Positions 27,560 to 37,735 of a stretch of 64,000 nucleotides of DNA are shown here, piece by piece. The stretch's first letter is position 1. Each line of letters starts with the position of its first letter. A program made the position numbers and the translations under genes. The notes beneath the pieces are model-generated. The model worked only from the letters and a program-made list of their open reading frames with translations, was not told the origin of the DNA and did not search any database. This DNA comes from Porphyridium purpureum (lineage: Eukaryota; Rhodophyta; Bangiophyceae; Porphyridiales; Porphyridiaceae): contig VRMN01000010.1 in NCBI GenBank assembly GCA_008690995.1, forward strand, positions 248,001-312,000. The letters run 5' to 3'.

Positions 27560-27994
27560 TCACATGCCGTTCTTCTTAAATTTCTTGGCCAGCGCCTCCT
27601 CTTCTTCGAGCTCCCTCTGTACTGCCTTCTGGTACCGCTCCTTCTCCTTGAGCAGCTGGTTCTTCTCATCTTCGAGGTACTCGGGCTCCTTCTCCTTCTT
27701 CTTGATGTTGGTCTTCATCTTCATCGCGGCCTCTGGGTTCTGCAGCAACTCCTCTTCATACTTGAGATCCTCCTCGAGCTTCTTGATCTGCTCCAAGCTC
27801 AGATCGGGCTTTGTGGGCGCCGGCGCGCCCGTCTTGGCGAGCACCGGCGCCGCAAACGCCGCGAGCACGCTCGCTCCCACTCCCACCACGACCGCGCGCC
27901 TGGTCACCGCCTGCTCGCTCGACATGCTGCACACGACCGCTCCACGCACGCGCGGCGCGGCCACCGTCATCCCAGCTCCCTGCACGAACGCCAT
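27560..27994 (-). CDS. Putative thylakoid-lumen protein B (Tat signal)
   Basis: 144 residues from the ATG at 27994; upstream codons are the (AC)n microsatellite. The leader is MAFVQGAGMTVAAPRVRGAV, then VTRRAVVVGVGASVLAAFAA and PVLAKTG, a twin-arginine thylakoid-lumen signal like that of the gene at 26649. The mature 85 residues are a highly charged helix, likely a coiled coil (DLSLEQIKKLEEDLKYEEEL, then KNQLLKEKERYQKAVQREL), ending KKFKKNGM. The short DLSxxQIKKxE segment is shared with protein A (DLSRNQIKKMEQ), so the pair arose by duplication. No known photosystem subunit matches. Confidence 0.75.
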   Translation of the reverse strand: MAFVQGAGMTVAAPRVRGAVVCSMSSEQAVTRRAVVVGVGASVLAAFAAPVLAKTGAPAPTKPDLSLEQIKKLEEDLKYEEELLQNPEAAMKMKTNIKKKEKEPEYLEDEKNQLLKEKERYQKAVQRELEEEEALAKKFKKNGM

Positions 27995-28012
27995 ACTTCC
28001 ACAACCTAGACC

Positions 28013-28013
<1 letters not shown>

Positions 28014-28048
<35 letters not shown>
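28014..28048. repeat. (AC)n dinucleotide repeat
   Basis: About 17 AC units directly upstream of lumenal protein B. Its length could vary between strains. Similar runs sit before the RRM gene (44388-44408). Confidence 0.9.
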
Positions 28049-28051
<3 letters not shown>

Positions 28052-28316
28052 CCAGACAGATCCACTGTTCGCCGCGCACGCCGCTCTCTACCTACGATCC
28101 ACGTCACACAGCACCAACCTCTCCTCTGTCTCCTCCTCACTACTCTTCCCTCTACCCATAACACCACCACCACGTTTGTCCTCTGTCTCTCCATCCGCCT
28201 TCGCCTCTCCAAAATCTCCCACGCTCCAGTTCTCCTGTTTCATACTAAAACAGAAGATTCTACTAGTACCAGACACGCGCCATACCCGGAAGATCTCCAC
28301 GCTTTGGTAAGGAAAC

Positions 28317-28380
28317 GTACAGTGAGTCACATCAAGCTGTACACCTAAATTCTCATAGAGAGATGGGACGCAAACTGTAC
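28317..28380 (-). promoter_or_regulatory. GTACAG motifs upstream of lumenal protein B
   Basis: CTGTAC at 28337-28342 and 28375-28380 read GTACAG toward the lumenal gene; GTACAG at 28317-28322 is in the other direction. They lie 320-390 bp before the start. An (AT)n run (28495-28520) separates them from the end of the kinase gene. Confidence 0.4.
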
Positions 28381-28549
28381 CTCCGTCGGGCGGTACATTG
28401 CGGCTCGGTTGCTTCGTTGCAGAGCCGGCAGGTTTCGTGTCGTCCAAAGTCGGTTCGCCACGAGTGCGTGGTGCTGGGTGTCTCTCTCCCCACGATATAT
28501 ATATATATATATCTATATATGTATGTACACATGTGTTACGGCAGCTGCG

Positions 28550-30028
28550 TCAGCTGGACGCAAAGCCCAGCCGCTCGAGATTCGGAAACTGGTACAGCAC
28601 GTCCGTGCCCCAGTCTTCCATGCTCATCACAGTCATGTTGCCGCCAAAGTAGGTGGCGTACAGGCGCGCAAGAGGAAGGCCGTAGCCGAGTCCGGCAATT
28701 GGCCCGTCCTCTGAATTGTCGAAGACATTGGCACTCTCGTTGTGCTGCAGTCGCTGCAGCACGCCAGACATATTCGTCGTCGAGTAGCCAAACGCGAAAA
28801 TTTTGCCCATGTCGCGCAGCGGAAATCCCATTCCGCGGTCCGAAATGCGTATGGATACGTCTTCGTCGCCCTCGGCGATCACAACCACAATGGGCGGGTA
28901 CGAGCCCGCGTGGGATACGTCGCCATGATGCTCGATCATCGAGCGCATGGCGTTCTTCAGCGCCTCGCGCAGGCAAAAGTAAACAAATTCGTCGATGTAC
29001 GGGAATTCGGCGTCCACCTTGCCCACGATGCACACCTCGGGCACGTTGGCTGTACAGTAGAATTTTCGCGCCACGCGCTGTACCACTTCCGCTGCGGCGC
29101 GGATTCGCTGCTCCGGGCGGCACTTCAAGTTGATCAGACCGCGGAAACCAGGCACTTCCTCAAAGCATGCCAAGTAGTGCCCGATCATCAGCCGAATGGC
29201 GATGCGCGACTTGAAAAAATGCGTCAGAAAGACTTGCAACTTTTCCTCTTGGTCGAGCAGAATTGTCGGGTTGTACTCGCGGAACTCGAGCAGCCCGCAC
29301 GCCACATCCCGCGCCACGTGCTTGTGCCGCGCGTAAATATCCTCGAGTAGCGCTGCAAAGGCCCTGATCTTTGCCTCGGGGTCTGCGTCTGTTCGCAATG
29401 CCGGAAAGTCCACAATGTCGCAGAAAGACGCCTGGTACGTCTGCCGCACGCGCAGAATGCTCGGCATGTTGCACAGCTTTCGCGGCAGCATTTCAAGCTC
29501 GCGGACGCGTCGCGCAAGGCGCACAGGAAGCTCCTCTTTGAGCCATTCGCTCGCCAGCAACCGTTTTTCTGTGCTGCGGGCGAGCGTGCCAAACTCGTGC
29601 AGGAATCGCAGCGGAATGGGTGCCGGTTGGCGCGCCGCATACTTGCCCATCTGCTCCGCAAGCTCGTGCGATACTTCGTGCCTCCGTATGGGGCACTTTG
29701 AGTTGAAATGATTCAGCATGCTTGCTGTGGCTGCCGCGGGGAAGGGTTCCGCCGGCGCCCTGTTGTCCGTCGTCGCAACAAAGCCTTCCATCATATTCAC
29801 TTTGGGCACTCTGAGCCCCGAACGGGCCACACTCACGCTCGCCGCAGCCACGACGCTCACTTTCGGCACCAGCTCATTATCATCAGCCTCCTTTCCTGCG
29901 TGCGCACCCAAGTGCTGCGCAGCGCCAGCCACGACGCTGCACGCAAACTGCCGCGGCTGCCGCTGCAAGACGCCAGCACACACGCCCAGTCTGTTCCGCA
30001 CGGCCGCACGCGTGACTGCCCGCTGCAT
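28550..30028 (-). CDS. Mitochondrial PDK/BCKDK-type kinase
   Basis: A mitochondrial protein kinase of the pyruvate dehydrogenase / branched-chain 2-oxoacid dehydrogenase kinase family, which inactivates its complex by phosphorylating E1-alpha. 492 residues from the ATG at 30028; residues 1-40 (MQRAVTRAAVRNRLG) form an amphipathic mitochondrial presequence. A helical N-terminal domain with SRIAIRLMIGHYLACF (family H-box region) is followed by a GHKL ATPase domain: N-box REALKNAMRSMIEHH, G1 box ISDRGMGFP, GYSTT, and GYGLPLARLYATYFGG with NMTVMSMEDWGTDVLY. All nucleotide-binding blocks are intact. I cannot decide between PDK and BCKDK by eye. About 100 residues between presequence and kinase start are Ala/Val-rich and unusual. 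Confidence 0.88.
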   Translation of the reverse strand: MQRAVTRAAVRNRLGVCAGVLQRQPRQFACSVVAGAAQHLGAHAGKEADDNELVPKVSVVAAASVSVARSGLRVPKVNMMEGFVATTDNRAPAEPFPAAATASMLNHFNSKCPIRRHEVSHELAEQMGKYAARQPAPIPLRFLHEFGTLARSTEKRLLASEWLKEELPVRLARRVRELEMLPRKLCNMPSILRVRQTYQASFCDIVDFPALRTDADPEAKIRAFAALLEDIYARHKHVARDVACGLLEFREYNPTILLDQEEKLQVFLTHFFKSRIAIRLMIGHYLACFEEVPGFRGLINLKCRPEQRIRAAAEVVQRVARKFYCTANVPEVCIVGKVDAEFPYIDEFVYFCLREALKNAMRSMIEHHGDVSHAGSYPPIVVVIAEGDEDVSIRISDRGMGFPLRDMGKIFAFGYSTTNMSGVLQRLQHNESANVFDNSEDGPIAGLGYGLPLARLYATYFGGNMTVMSMEDWGTDVLYQFPNLERLGFASS

Positions 30029-30268
30029 TGTGCTCGTCCACTCCTTCGCCACCACTATTCTCCGCCTCACAACACACCCCACCCACACAAGCCAAGCCAC
30101 AAGTCCGCGAGCCGCGCACCGCATGGCACCGACCAGCCCGCCAGATTACTGCGTCATCTCCAGCCACCCCTGAAATAACCTAAACAAGCAGACTATAAAT
30201 ATTAATTTTCTCTTTCCGTCACTGCTTTTGGCTTGGAGCTAATTTTTATGTTGCTGCAGCTCTGCTGT

Positions 30269-30380
30269 ACCCCCGTGGCCTAATGGATAAGGCGGTTGAC
30301 TTCTACTGCACTTTGGCTGAACCTCTGAGTCGAGTGTGGACGTGATCAACAGACTGCGGGTTCAAGTCCCGCCGGGGGTG
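30269..30380 (+). tRNA. tRNA-Arg (UCU) with 39-nt intron
   Basis: The full cloverleaf folds. Acceptor ACCCCCG (30269-30275) pairs with CGGGGGT (30373-30379), discriminator G. D-stem GCCT/AGGC. Anticodon stem GTTGA (30295-30299) pairs with TCAAC (30346-30350). Anticodon TCT (30302-30304). T-arm GCGGG-TTCAAGT-CCCGC. The intron 30306-30344 begins one base after the anticodon, the canonical nuclear position. A TTTTT run about 8 bp downstream is a likely polymerase III terminator. Decodes AGA and AGG. Confidence 0.95.
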
Positions 30381-31299
30381 AAAAGTACTTTTTGCCTGGC
30401 GCTGCAATGACGCTCATAGATGTCCATGAATGCCTACGGCTGCTGAACGTGGTGCCACCGCTCTGGGCAAAGATCTTCACAGCGGATGGAATCTGACTGC
30501 AACCGCGTCTGCTCACCGTCCATCTGCCGCTAAAGTATTGGAGCTCGACCAGACTCGCGCCATGGTTTGTGTGGATGCAGTCTTGGAAGTCTCCGTATCA
30601 GCCTTGTCCTTGCTGTGGCTGGCGTCAACCTAGTATGCCGCATATGTTGCCCGGGGATTATACTGTTTCGAAGGCGCACGCTCAGGACGGTCCACGCGGC
30701 GCACGAGGCCGCGTTCTCGGGCAGCTTCGAATCATGCGCGCCAGTCTTCTAGGCCAGTGGACCCGCGACTGCGCATTGTCCATGCTGATGAGAAAGAACA
30801 TGGCCCCGTGGATTCTCACAGACACACGCGGCGCATACCTCTGCTAGACCCCGCTGCTGCCAGAACTAGCATTCGACTGCACGCCGCCGTACATCACAGC
30901 GTTCTTTTCGCGCAAACGGTAAGCGTCGACGATTCCGGAATGGACGCCGCTCTCGCTACGTGCGCAAGCTTGCAAGCCTGCGAGTTTGTATGCCTTCGCA
31001 CGCGCGGTGAACAACACGTTTCGCCATCGCTGGCTTCCTCAACCAGAAACCCTAATGGTTACAAGTGCGGTGGCGCGTGGAACGTTTGTGAGCGCTTGCG
31101 CATCAGTGCACGTCGCGCGGAAGCGCGGAGCCATGTCGCATGCGGACGCGCGGCGCTATAAAGCAGGCAGAGGCGCGGCGCCAACGCAGTAGTGGAACTC
31201 GTCGGGACGAGCAGCAAGGAGTGCCAAGCGAGAAGCAAGCGAGAGAGAAGCGAGACACAGAGAAAGTGGTGAATTTGACAGCTGGGTTGGGTGTGCAAC
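30381..31299. other. Intergenic region before the stress-protein pair
   Basis: No supported gene. Purine-rich leader (about 31200-31270, GAAGCAAGCGAGAGAGAAGCGAG) precedes the first USP gene. Several plus-strand frames of 60-130 codons overlap here without recognisable features. Confidence 0.4.
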
Positions 31300-31806
31300 A
31301 TGGTGAAGCAGAGGAAGCGAGTGGTGCTGGTGCTCGTGGACGGCAGCAGCGCGGCAGAAGCCGCCGTGCGCTTTTTTGCGAATACCGTAATGCGTTCGAA
31401 CGATGTCGTGCGCTTTGCGCACTTCAAGGCCGTACCCAAACGCCAACTTCCGCCGGCAGGTTCGCACGGCCATGAACAGACCGGGTCCACGGAAAGCGCC
31501 TACTTGACGGCGACCGAGTCTGACTTTTTCCACAAGCTGGAGTCTTACATTCTTGAAGTGGAAGAAGTGGAGAACGTCAAAGTGGAGCACCGCACGTACT
31601 TGTGCGCCGAGGGCAAGCATGAGCTGTGCCAAGCCATCGAAAGCGTGATTTCGCGGCCGGAGAACAAGGTAGATCTCGTCGTCATGGGCAGCCGCGGGCT
31701 CAGTGCGTTGGAGAAGATGCGCGGCCTCGGTGGCACCAGCGATTACATTGCGAAACGCTGCGGCCATCCGGTGCTGAGGGTTCCGTACCCATGCGTCGTG
31801 TGCTGA
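31300..31806 (+). CDS. Universal stress protein family, copy 1
   Basis: 168 residues with the USP (UspA) fold. The start VVLVLVDGSSAAEAAVRFF gives the first strand and helix. The ATP-binding end is VVMGSRGLSALEKMRGLGGTSDYIAK, and the closing strand is HPVLRVPYP. The Gly-rich nucleotide motif is present, so this is the ATP-binding type. It has an insertion at about 45-65 (RQLPPAGSHGHEQTG) that copy 2 lacks. USPs act in the cytosol in stress tolerance; the specific trigger is unknown. ATG at 31300 follows a purine-rich leader. A second copy lies 427 bp downstream on the same strand, a tandem duplication. Confidence 0.85.
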   Translation: MVKQRKRVVLVLVDGSSAAEAAVRFFANTVMRSNDVVRFAHFKAVPKRQLPPAGSHGHEQTGSTESAYLTATESDFFHKLESYILEVEEVENVKVEHRTYLCAEGKHELCQAIESVISRPENKVDLVVMGSRGLSALEKMRGLGGTSDYIAKRCGHPVLRVPYPCVVC

Positions 31807-32232
31807 GACAATGTCACAAGGCCGCACTCACACTGACGTTCCAGTACCAGACTGGGACCGAACGCGGCACCATTGGGTTCAATAAAGCAATTGACGGATA
31901 TCAAGATATCTAACCCTGTGACGCTCGAGTTGCCATTTTCCTTAATTCAACCACGTCATGTCAACGTGAGATTTTTTTTTTTTTTTTTTTTTTCTCTCTC
32001 TCTCTCTCTCTCTTCCAGTTCCTGGGTGCTGCTCCGATTTGTGTTGCGGCATGTGGTTGCACCTTGGAAGCAGGCACGTGTGTTGTATGTGCATAAGAAT
32101 GTGAACGCAACGAGAGATTGGGCCTGAGAGCGACGCGAGACGGACAAGCCGTGCGATAAAGTTGAGACAGAGGTGCGTAGAGGTGGCGTGAAAGAAAAGA
32201 GACTAGCTTTGGTTGGACGTTGGATTGACAAA
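31807..32232. other. Spacer between USP copies with T-run and TC repeat
   Basis: Contains a run of about 20 T (about 31972-31993) followed by (TC)n to about 32013. Purine-rich sequence just before 32233 resembles the leader of copy 1. No gene seen. Confidence 0.6.
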
Positions 32233-32685
32233 ATGGTGGCGCAGCGCGGACGAGTGATTCTGGCGCTTGTGGACGGCTCGCCAGCGGCAGAGAACGCCGT
32301 TCGCTTTTACGCGCAGACCATTATGCGCTCAGGTGATGAGGTGCGCCTCACGCATTATCGCGACAGCCACGCGAACACCGACTTGGATGAGGCCGCGATG
32401 TTTGCCAAGCTCGACTCGTACATCCAAGAAGTTGAGGGAGTCGAGAACGTGAAGATTGTGCATCATACGGGAATGATTCGAGAGTCCAAGGCTGAGCTGT
32501 GCAGGGCCATAGATGCGGCGATGGAAAACCCGGGCGAAGGCAGAACGGCGCTTATTGTCATGGGCAGTCGCGGGCTGACCACACTCGATAAAATCAAACT
32601 GCACGGGCTCGGAGGCACAAGCGACTACGTGGCAAAGCACAGCACGCATCCCGTCATGCTGGTCAAGTACCCCAGTTCCCCCTAG
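32233..32685 (+). CDS. Universal stress protein family, copy 2
   Basis: 150 residues, clearly paralogous to the gene at 31300: RVILALVDGSPAAENAVRFY, LDSYIQEVEGVENVKI, ELCRAIDAAMENP and IVMGSRGLTTLDKIKLHGLG with GTSDYVAKHSTHPVMLVKYP. The nucleotide-binding glycines are kept. The central loop is shorter than in copy 1. I use ATG 32233; an alternative non-ATG extension upstream reads the leader. Confidence 0.85.
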   Translation: MVAQRGRVILALVDGSPAAENAVRFYAQTIMRSGDEVRLTHYRDSHANTDLDEAAMFAKLDSYIQEVEGVENVKIVHHTGMIRESKAELCRAIDAAMENPGEGRTALIVMGSRGLTTLDKIKLHGLGGTSDYVAKHSTHPVMLVKYPSSP

Positions 32686-32895
32686 ACTGCACGACACAGC
32701 ATAGTCGCGCCGTTTCTTGGGAATCTGGTGCCGGCCGTCGCGTCGTCTGCACCTTTTCGTGTTCTTTCATTGTTTACTGAACATGGCCTGAGTCCAAACG
32801 CAATCATCATGTGGCCTTTCTGTTCCTCAGGGCGCACGAATACAAAGCAAGTCAATAAATTAGCTGTCGAGTGACATCAGCGTCCCGCATCTGCG

Positions 32896-33570
32896 CTACC
32901 GATCCTCGTTCTCATTCTCGATTTCTGGGATGGTCTCTAGAGAGCTCACGTATGTCGCTCGCGTGCTGGTACGCGGCGTGCGCAGAACCTGCTCCAATGA
33001 GCTCGGGTTTCGGAAGCTTTGCGGTGAGTATGGCATGGCCCACTCGTCTTCGACGCCGCTGTGCGAAAAGGAGGAGGGAAGGCGCACCTTGTCGGTCAGA
33101 AAGCACGAGCAGACATCACCTGCCTGCTTTTCGTGCGCGCACGACGTGAGCCTGCTGTCAAGATCGCCAGACTGCGACATGCGCAGCGTGTTCCGATTCT
33201 GCAGTCTCGAGCTTGTGTGAGCGGCGCCTCGACGGACGAGTCCGGCGTCGACTAGAAACTTGGGCGAACTGACGCTCCTTGGCGCCCAAGACGAGTGCGC
33301 CGAGTTTGGCAGCGAGCTCCACCGAACGCCCGCGTCTGCGGCGTCAGGATCTCGTTTGGCCAACAGCTTGCGAAAGTCGTCATCCGAGCTTGCGAATACG
33401 GGTGGTAGCAACCGCAATGGCAAGTCCATGTCAGGGCCAACCCTGCCCTCTATTAACACGGGACTCTGCCGCCTCGTTCCCATTCGGCGCGGCCCGTCTT
33501 CGATCTTTCTTTGACGTCCTTTGTCGCCGTGCCGTTGCAGCCCGTCATCTTGCGCAGCTCTTGTATTCAT
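32896..33570 (-). CDS. Unknown protein, probably disordered
   Basis: 224 residues from the ATG at 33570. Rich in Ser, Arg and Asp, with no membrane segment. Segments such as FASSDDDFRKLLAKRDPDAA, PKFLVDAGLVRRG and EDEWAMPYSPQSFRNPSSL look like real coding sequence with regulatory-type motifs, including SP sites. No domain recognised. It could be a signalling or scaffold protein. The open frame is longer than chance frames in this composition but not decisive. Confidence 0.5.
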   Translation of the reverse strand: MNTRAAQDDGLQRHGDKGRQRKIEDGPRRMGTRRQSPVLIEGRVGPDMDLPLRLLPPVFASSDDDFRKLLAKRDPDAADAGVRWSSLPNSAHSSWAPRSVSSPKFLVDAGLVRRGAAHTSSRLQNRNTLRMSQSGDLDSRLTSCAHEKQAGDVCSCFLTDKVRLPSSFSHSGVEDEWAMPYSPQSFRNPSSLEQVLRTPRTSTRATYVSSLETIPEIENENEDR

Positions 33571-34996
33571 CTATGCCGCCAAGTGCTCATCGATCGTCGC
33601 GGTGCTTTTTGCGTCGGATCATCTGCATCTATGTCGCATCCCCACGCTTTCCATTCCTGCCCAACCAGCAGACACCCTTTGGCCGGCGGGGGTAGGTCGA
33701 CAACCCCTTTTTTTTCCACCTTGGCGGCTGCGCACGGCAAGCACACGGATCGATTCCCTACCGAGCCGTTTCTGCCGCATGGTGCCTCACACTACCGATA
33801 AAAAAAAATTCCGCATTCCTCACGCATCGATGCCCACACCATGCTCGCACGGCCGCGACACGCACCCCACATCGCCAGCGCGCCGCGCGCCCGTTTCTTC
33901 TTCGTGCTGACTGGACCGGTTCCGGCTCAATGCGGCTCAATCCGGTTCGGTCCAGTTCACCAACGCCGCGGCGCTCCTTATAAAAACGGCCTGATTTCCC
34001 TTATACAAGATCGAGCACCGCACAAAAACGCGTACCGTTGAAAGTGTGTCGGAGCGAGCGGAGCACACACACACACGCCTTTGAGCGTTAAAAAGAGCCC
34101 AAAACAGGAAAGAAAGAGGGAGAAAGCGTTCCGGACGAAATGCGTTGGTGTTTTGTAGTCGAAGGAGGAGTGGTAGGAGGATGTGGGAGTAGAGTGCGTG
34201 AGGAGTGTGTGAAGCGGGAAGCAGAGCAGGGGAGGGAATGTACGATAAAATCCGTATGGAAGGCGAGATTCTACAGGTTTACAGCCGGACACACATGTGC
34301 AGACATATGTGCAGACACACAGACTGACACGGATGTTGCTTCACGTCGCATTGGTACGATGAAGTGATTTTTTGGGGGGGAATTACATGGATGTCGCGCG
34401 CGCGCGACTCAATCCGCATCCCGCATTCCACACTCTAAAGTGTACAAGGCTCAAGCCGCGAGCTACAATCTGAAGCCCGAAGCGCGCAATCCGCGGTGTG
34501 CGGGGCGTGCTGAGTCGTCACGTTTGTAACGCATGGACAATCGGAGAGATGCACACGCGGACGTTCCCCTTGGTGAATTTGATGTGTGTGTGTGTGTTTT
34601 CCGTAATGAAAGATCGTATGGTCACGAGCAACCAGGTGTGTCGTTGTGCGGTGAAGGGTCAGGGAGGCACATGCGCACGCGGGCGCAGGCAAGACGTGAA
34701 TCGGGGAGTTTGGCGGGAAGAACGTGCGCGCGAAGCGGGTGGAGCGGGTTGGGCGCATTGGGGATGGGAATGACACAGAGCAGTGTCGTCTCGAGCAAAC
34801 CGTTACTCGCAAGGTGCTGAGGCGCGCATCGCAAAGGTCATTTGGCATCGCGCGGCATTGGATGGAGCAGAGAATAAGATACACAGAGACACGCACGCAG
34901 AGGGAGAGAGGAAAGGATGGTGGAGAATCCGAATGGGATCTGCGTACAGCTCGGTTGGAAAATGGCCTTTCTTCAAAATTAAATGTGATGTGGTTG
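33571..34996. other. Intergenic region
   Basis: No supported gene. 33910-33960 holds GGACCGGTTCCGGCTCAATGC-like repeats (GGCTCAAT twice, CCGGTT twice). A purine-rich stretch at 34880-34920 and GTACAG at 34944-34949 point to a plus-strand promoter near 35 kb, but the gene it would serve is uncertain. Confidence 0.4.
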
Positions 34997-35554
34997 CTAC
35001 TGTTGCATGGTGCGTTCCTCGTCGGTCTCTTCGACGACAATCTCCAGCGCACTGCAGAACAGGTCCCGCGTGCGGTACCGCGGAGTCCTAAGCGCGTACG
35101 CCAGTAAGCTGCCGTTCCGACGCACGATGAGAGAACAGCTGCTGGGAGTGCTTCGTGCAAGTGAGCGGGAGGACAGGTTTGATGACGCCGTCGCAGAGCT
35201 CGAACGTGGCCGCATGTCGGACACGGGGCTGACTGGACAGCTCGCAGAGCGCGTCGTCGACGCCAGCAGCGCGCTGGCGCTCAGCGGCGAAGCGCCGTGG
35301 ATAGTCCGCGCGCTTCTCGATCGGCCTGGGCACGCCTCGAGAATGCGCGGCGAAATGCCCGTGTCAACTTGGAAGCGCGCGGCGTTCCGGCAGCACGGAC
35401 GGTCGCATCCTAGCGCCGAGCTGTCGGCCTCGTCGGCCTCCTCGACAAGCGCGTCTATGTCTGCTATCAAGTGCAGCGTCTCTCTTGACCACACTGCCTT
35501 GACCTCTGGCGCCAAATGCCCCCCATCTCCACGCGGCGCATGAAAGAAGCCCAT
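34997..35554 (-). CDS. Uncertain open frame, strand ambiguous
   Basis: A minus-strand frame of 185 codons starts at the ATG at 35554 (MGFFHAPRGDGGHLAPEVK, with acidic LIADIDALVEEADEADSS) and ends VVEETDEERTMQQ. An opposite plus-strand frame (35007-35543, 178 codons, with LERGRMSDTGLTGQLAERVV) covers the same DNA, and both have G/C-rich third positions. The plus frame has a purine-rich leader and GTACAG upstream, the minus frame a more acidic, protein-like start. One is probably a gene; I cannot say which, and neither matches a family. Confidence 0.3.
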   Translation of the reverse strand: MGFFHAPRGDGGHLAPEVKAVWSRETLHLIADIDALVEEADEADSSALGCDRPCCRNAARFQVDTGISPRILEACPGRSRSARTIHGASPLSASALLASTTRSASCPVSPVSDMRPRSSSATASSNLSSRSLARSTPSSCSLIVRRNGSLLAYALRTPRYRTRDLFCSALEIVVEETDEERTMQQ

Positions 35555-37735
35555 CGCACGAATACCTGCGCTACACGAAGCGCCTATGCCGGACCTCCCA
35601 GTCTGCCCCGCGCTCCACTTCCCCCCGCACCACCACTCTGCTCCAGACCACACTCCAATCATCCCTACCGCGCTCAAACCCCTTGCCAGTTATACGAGCA
35701 GCGGCGGGATTCGCATCGCGGAGTCTGTGCCCATGCTCACTTGTGCTTTTTTCCGTGTTGCTCGGCATGAATGCTCTGGGCTGCGTCTGTGTCGTAGTCT
35801 GTCCCGCCCGATGTCCCGACCAACCCGCCGAGTGGCTCTCGCTTTGCGCGCTGCCTGGCATCGAGGCGGCGACCACGAATTCGGCGCACGCCACAAAATC
35901 ACACACGTCCCAACGCAATCATTCAATGGCTCCTCCATTCCGATGTCCCGCGGGCAACAACCTGGACCAAGCATCTCCCACGTGGACAACGCTCAGCCGC
36001 GAGCTGCGAACGCGTGCGTGCGGTCCATTCACGCTGTACTTTCCGAGTACAGTGAATTCAATGCGTCGTGCTCGCTCCTCCGCCTCCACCCCATCGTGCT
36101 TGCACTGTACCTCCGCCCCACAAACTCCGGATCGGTTTTTGGACGGAGGAAGGCTCGAGCTGCATGTAGCGAGGGTGGGGGCGTGGAGAGGGATGGCGCG
36201 CGTCGCTTCTGCGTGTAGGCCGGTGAGCTGGACAGGTGTGGGGCTGGGGCGGATGTGTTGGCATGTCTTGTACGCAGCTGTAGACACAGAAATGCGCCCG
36301 CTCGTCTGACGCCAAAGGACTCGTTTCAGTCGACGGACCGATCAAGAGGCATGACCGGCGGGCTGGCAAGCCGTCTGAGCTGACTCCGACCGCCGCCTTT
36401 GAAGGAATCCATCTGCCAGCGAGACAGCCGTGCGGAGCTGGCTCGCGATGCCGAAAGTGCCGGTGCTGATGCTGAGGAACTGTCGTCGGTTCTCATGGAT
36501 TCTGCGCAGTGGGTCTTTTAAGCGTGGGCTCTGTGACGGATGATTCATGGAGAGGGACGTCTAGTCTTGTCGACCCGCAGGCCCAGCAACACCTGGCATC
36601 GCGTCGCTCAAAGCGACCGCTGGAAAGGATACCAATCAAGCGTTGGTTTCTAAGTTTTCCTGCCCCTCTGTGATTCGTTGTAGACCTCGAGCAATGAAAA
36701 GAAGGAACACGCCCCATGGGGGCCCACCACTGCATCAAAGTTGGTCTGACGCTTGTCGCAGAGGCTCAGAAATCGCTATCCTGGTTTACTGAAACCCATG
36801 CGTTCCGGTTGATCGCATGTCAAGCGACGCAACACGACGACCAGGTCCCGGAAACAGTTGCACCGGAAGACGCCACGGGCATTGCCATGAGCTTCTCTCG
36901 TGGAATCACCAAAGTTTGTCGTAAACACATATTGGACGGGGCATTGTTGGGCATGAGCGGCTACAAGGACACGCATGCGAAGAAATGCAGCAAAACCGCG
37001 TGTTGCGCCACGTGCGACGAATTTCCGTGCCGTGTTGCTTCCGCGCGTGTGACCCAGCGACAGCTATTCAAGATCAGCGGCCGCCTAGTTTTCGAGTTCC
37101 ATCATTCCGGAACCCACTATTTATCGGTTTTCAATGTACGCATTTGCTGCGCTCCCGCTCTGCATTGCGTCTGGCACATCCGGAACTGCAGTCCTCGGAC
37201 CCCACCGCATGCGCACACACGCGTGTACATCGAACGCGCGCGTCATATACTCCAAGTGTGCATCTCCGGTGGCCGAGAGCAACGAGCAGCGCAGCGTCGA
37301 CGACAACTGGCGGTCGCGCACGTCGTATGTGAACGCAGCTTGTTCCATCCGCAAGCAAAGCGGCACAAACTATCCAACCGCCACACACCGGTCTAACCCT
37401 TTCTCTACCCGAGAAACCGTTAAATCACCTACTAGATTATAGCAAATCAGCCCAGTTTTATAGGAGTTTGTCTTGCGGGTATAAACGGGAAGGAAGCAGC
37501 GAGCGAGGGAGAAGAGAGGAAGAGAGAGGAAGAGAGAGAGGACGTGGGTTGTGTGGGTTGTGTGAGTGGTCTGCTTGTCGGGTGTTCCCTCGTTCCTTGC
37601 AGTTGTTTCTCGGCCTTTCTTCCTGCCTTGCAAGTAGACGCTGGTATTCTGCGGGAGAAAGGGAAACGTAGGAGCATTGCGAAGTGTCGTTGTGCGGGTT
37701 GTGTGTGAGGCAGGTGAGAGCTTTGGGCGGGAAAG
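35555..37735. other. Long intergenic region before V-ATPase A
   Basis: No supported gene in 2.2 kb. CTGTAC at 36034 and 36105 and GTACAG at 36047 form a motif cluster. At 37385-37425 there are TAACCC and AAACCGTTAAATC sequences of the AACCGG type, followed by a purine-rich leader (37490-37545, AGAGAGGAAGAGAGAGG) that runs into the V-ATPase gene. A 226-codon plus frame at 36716-37396 lacks recognisable features. Confidence 0.45.

Noticed and set aside
27276-28310. 344-codon plus-strand frame
   Set aside because: Antisense of lumenal protein B and its (AC)n leader.
33910-33960. GGCTCAAT/CCGGTT repeats as a tRNA or small RNA
   Set aside because: No cloverleaf or stable hairpin with a terminator could be drawn.
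36716-37396. 226-codon plus-strand frame before V-ATPase A
   Set aside because: No recognisable domain, biased C-terminal half, and no promoter motif in front; likely chance.
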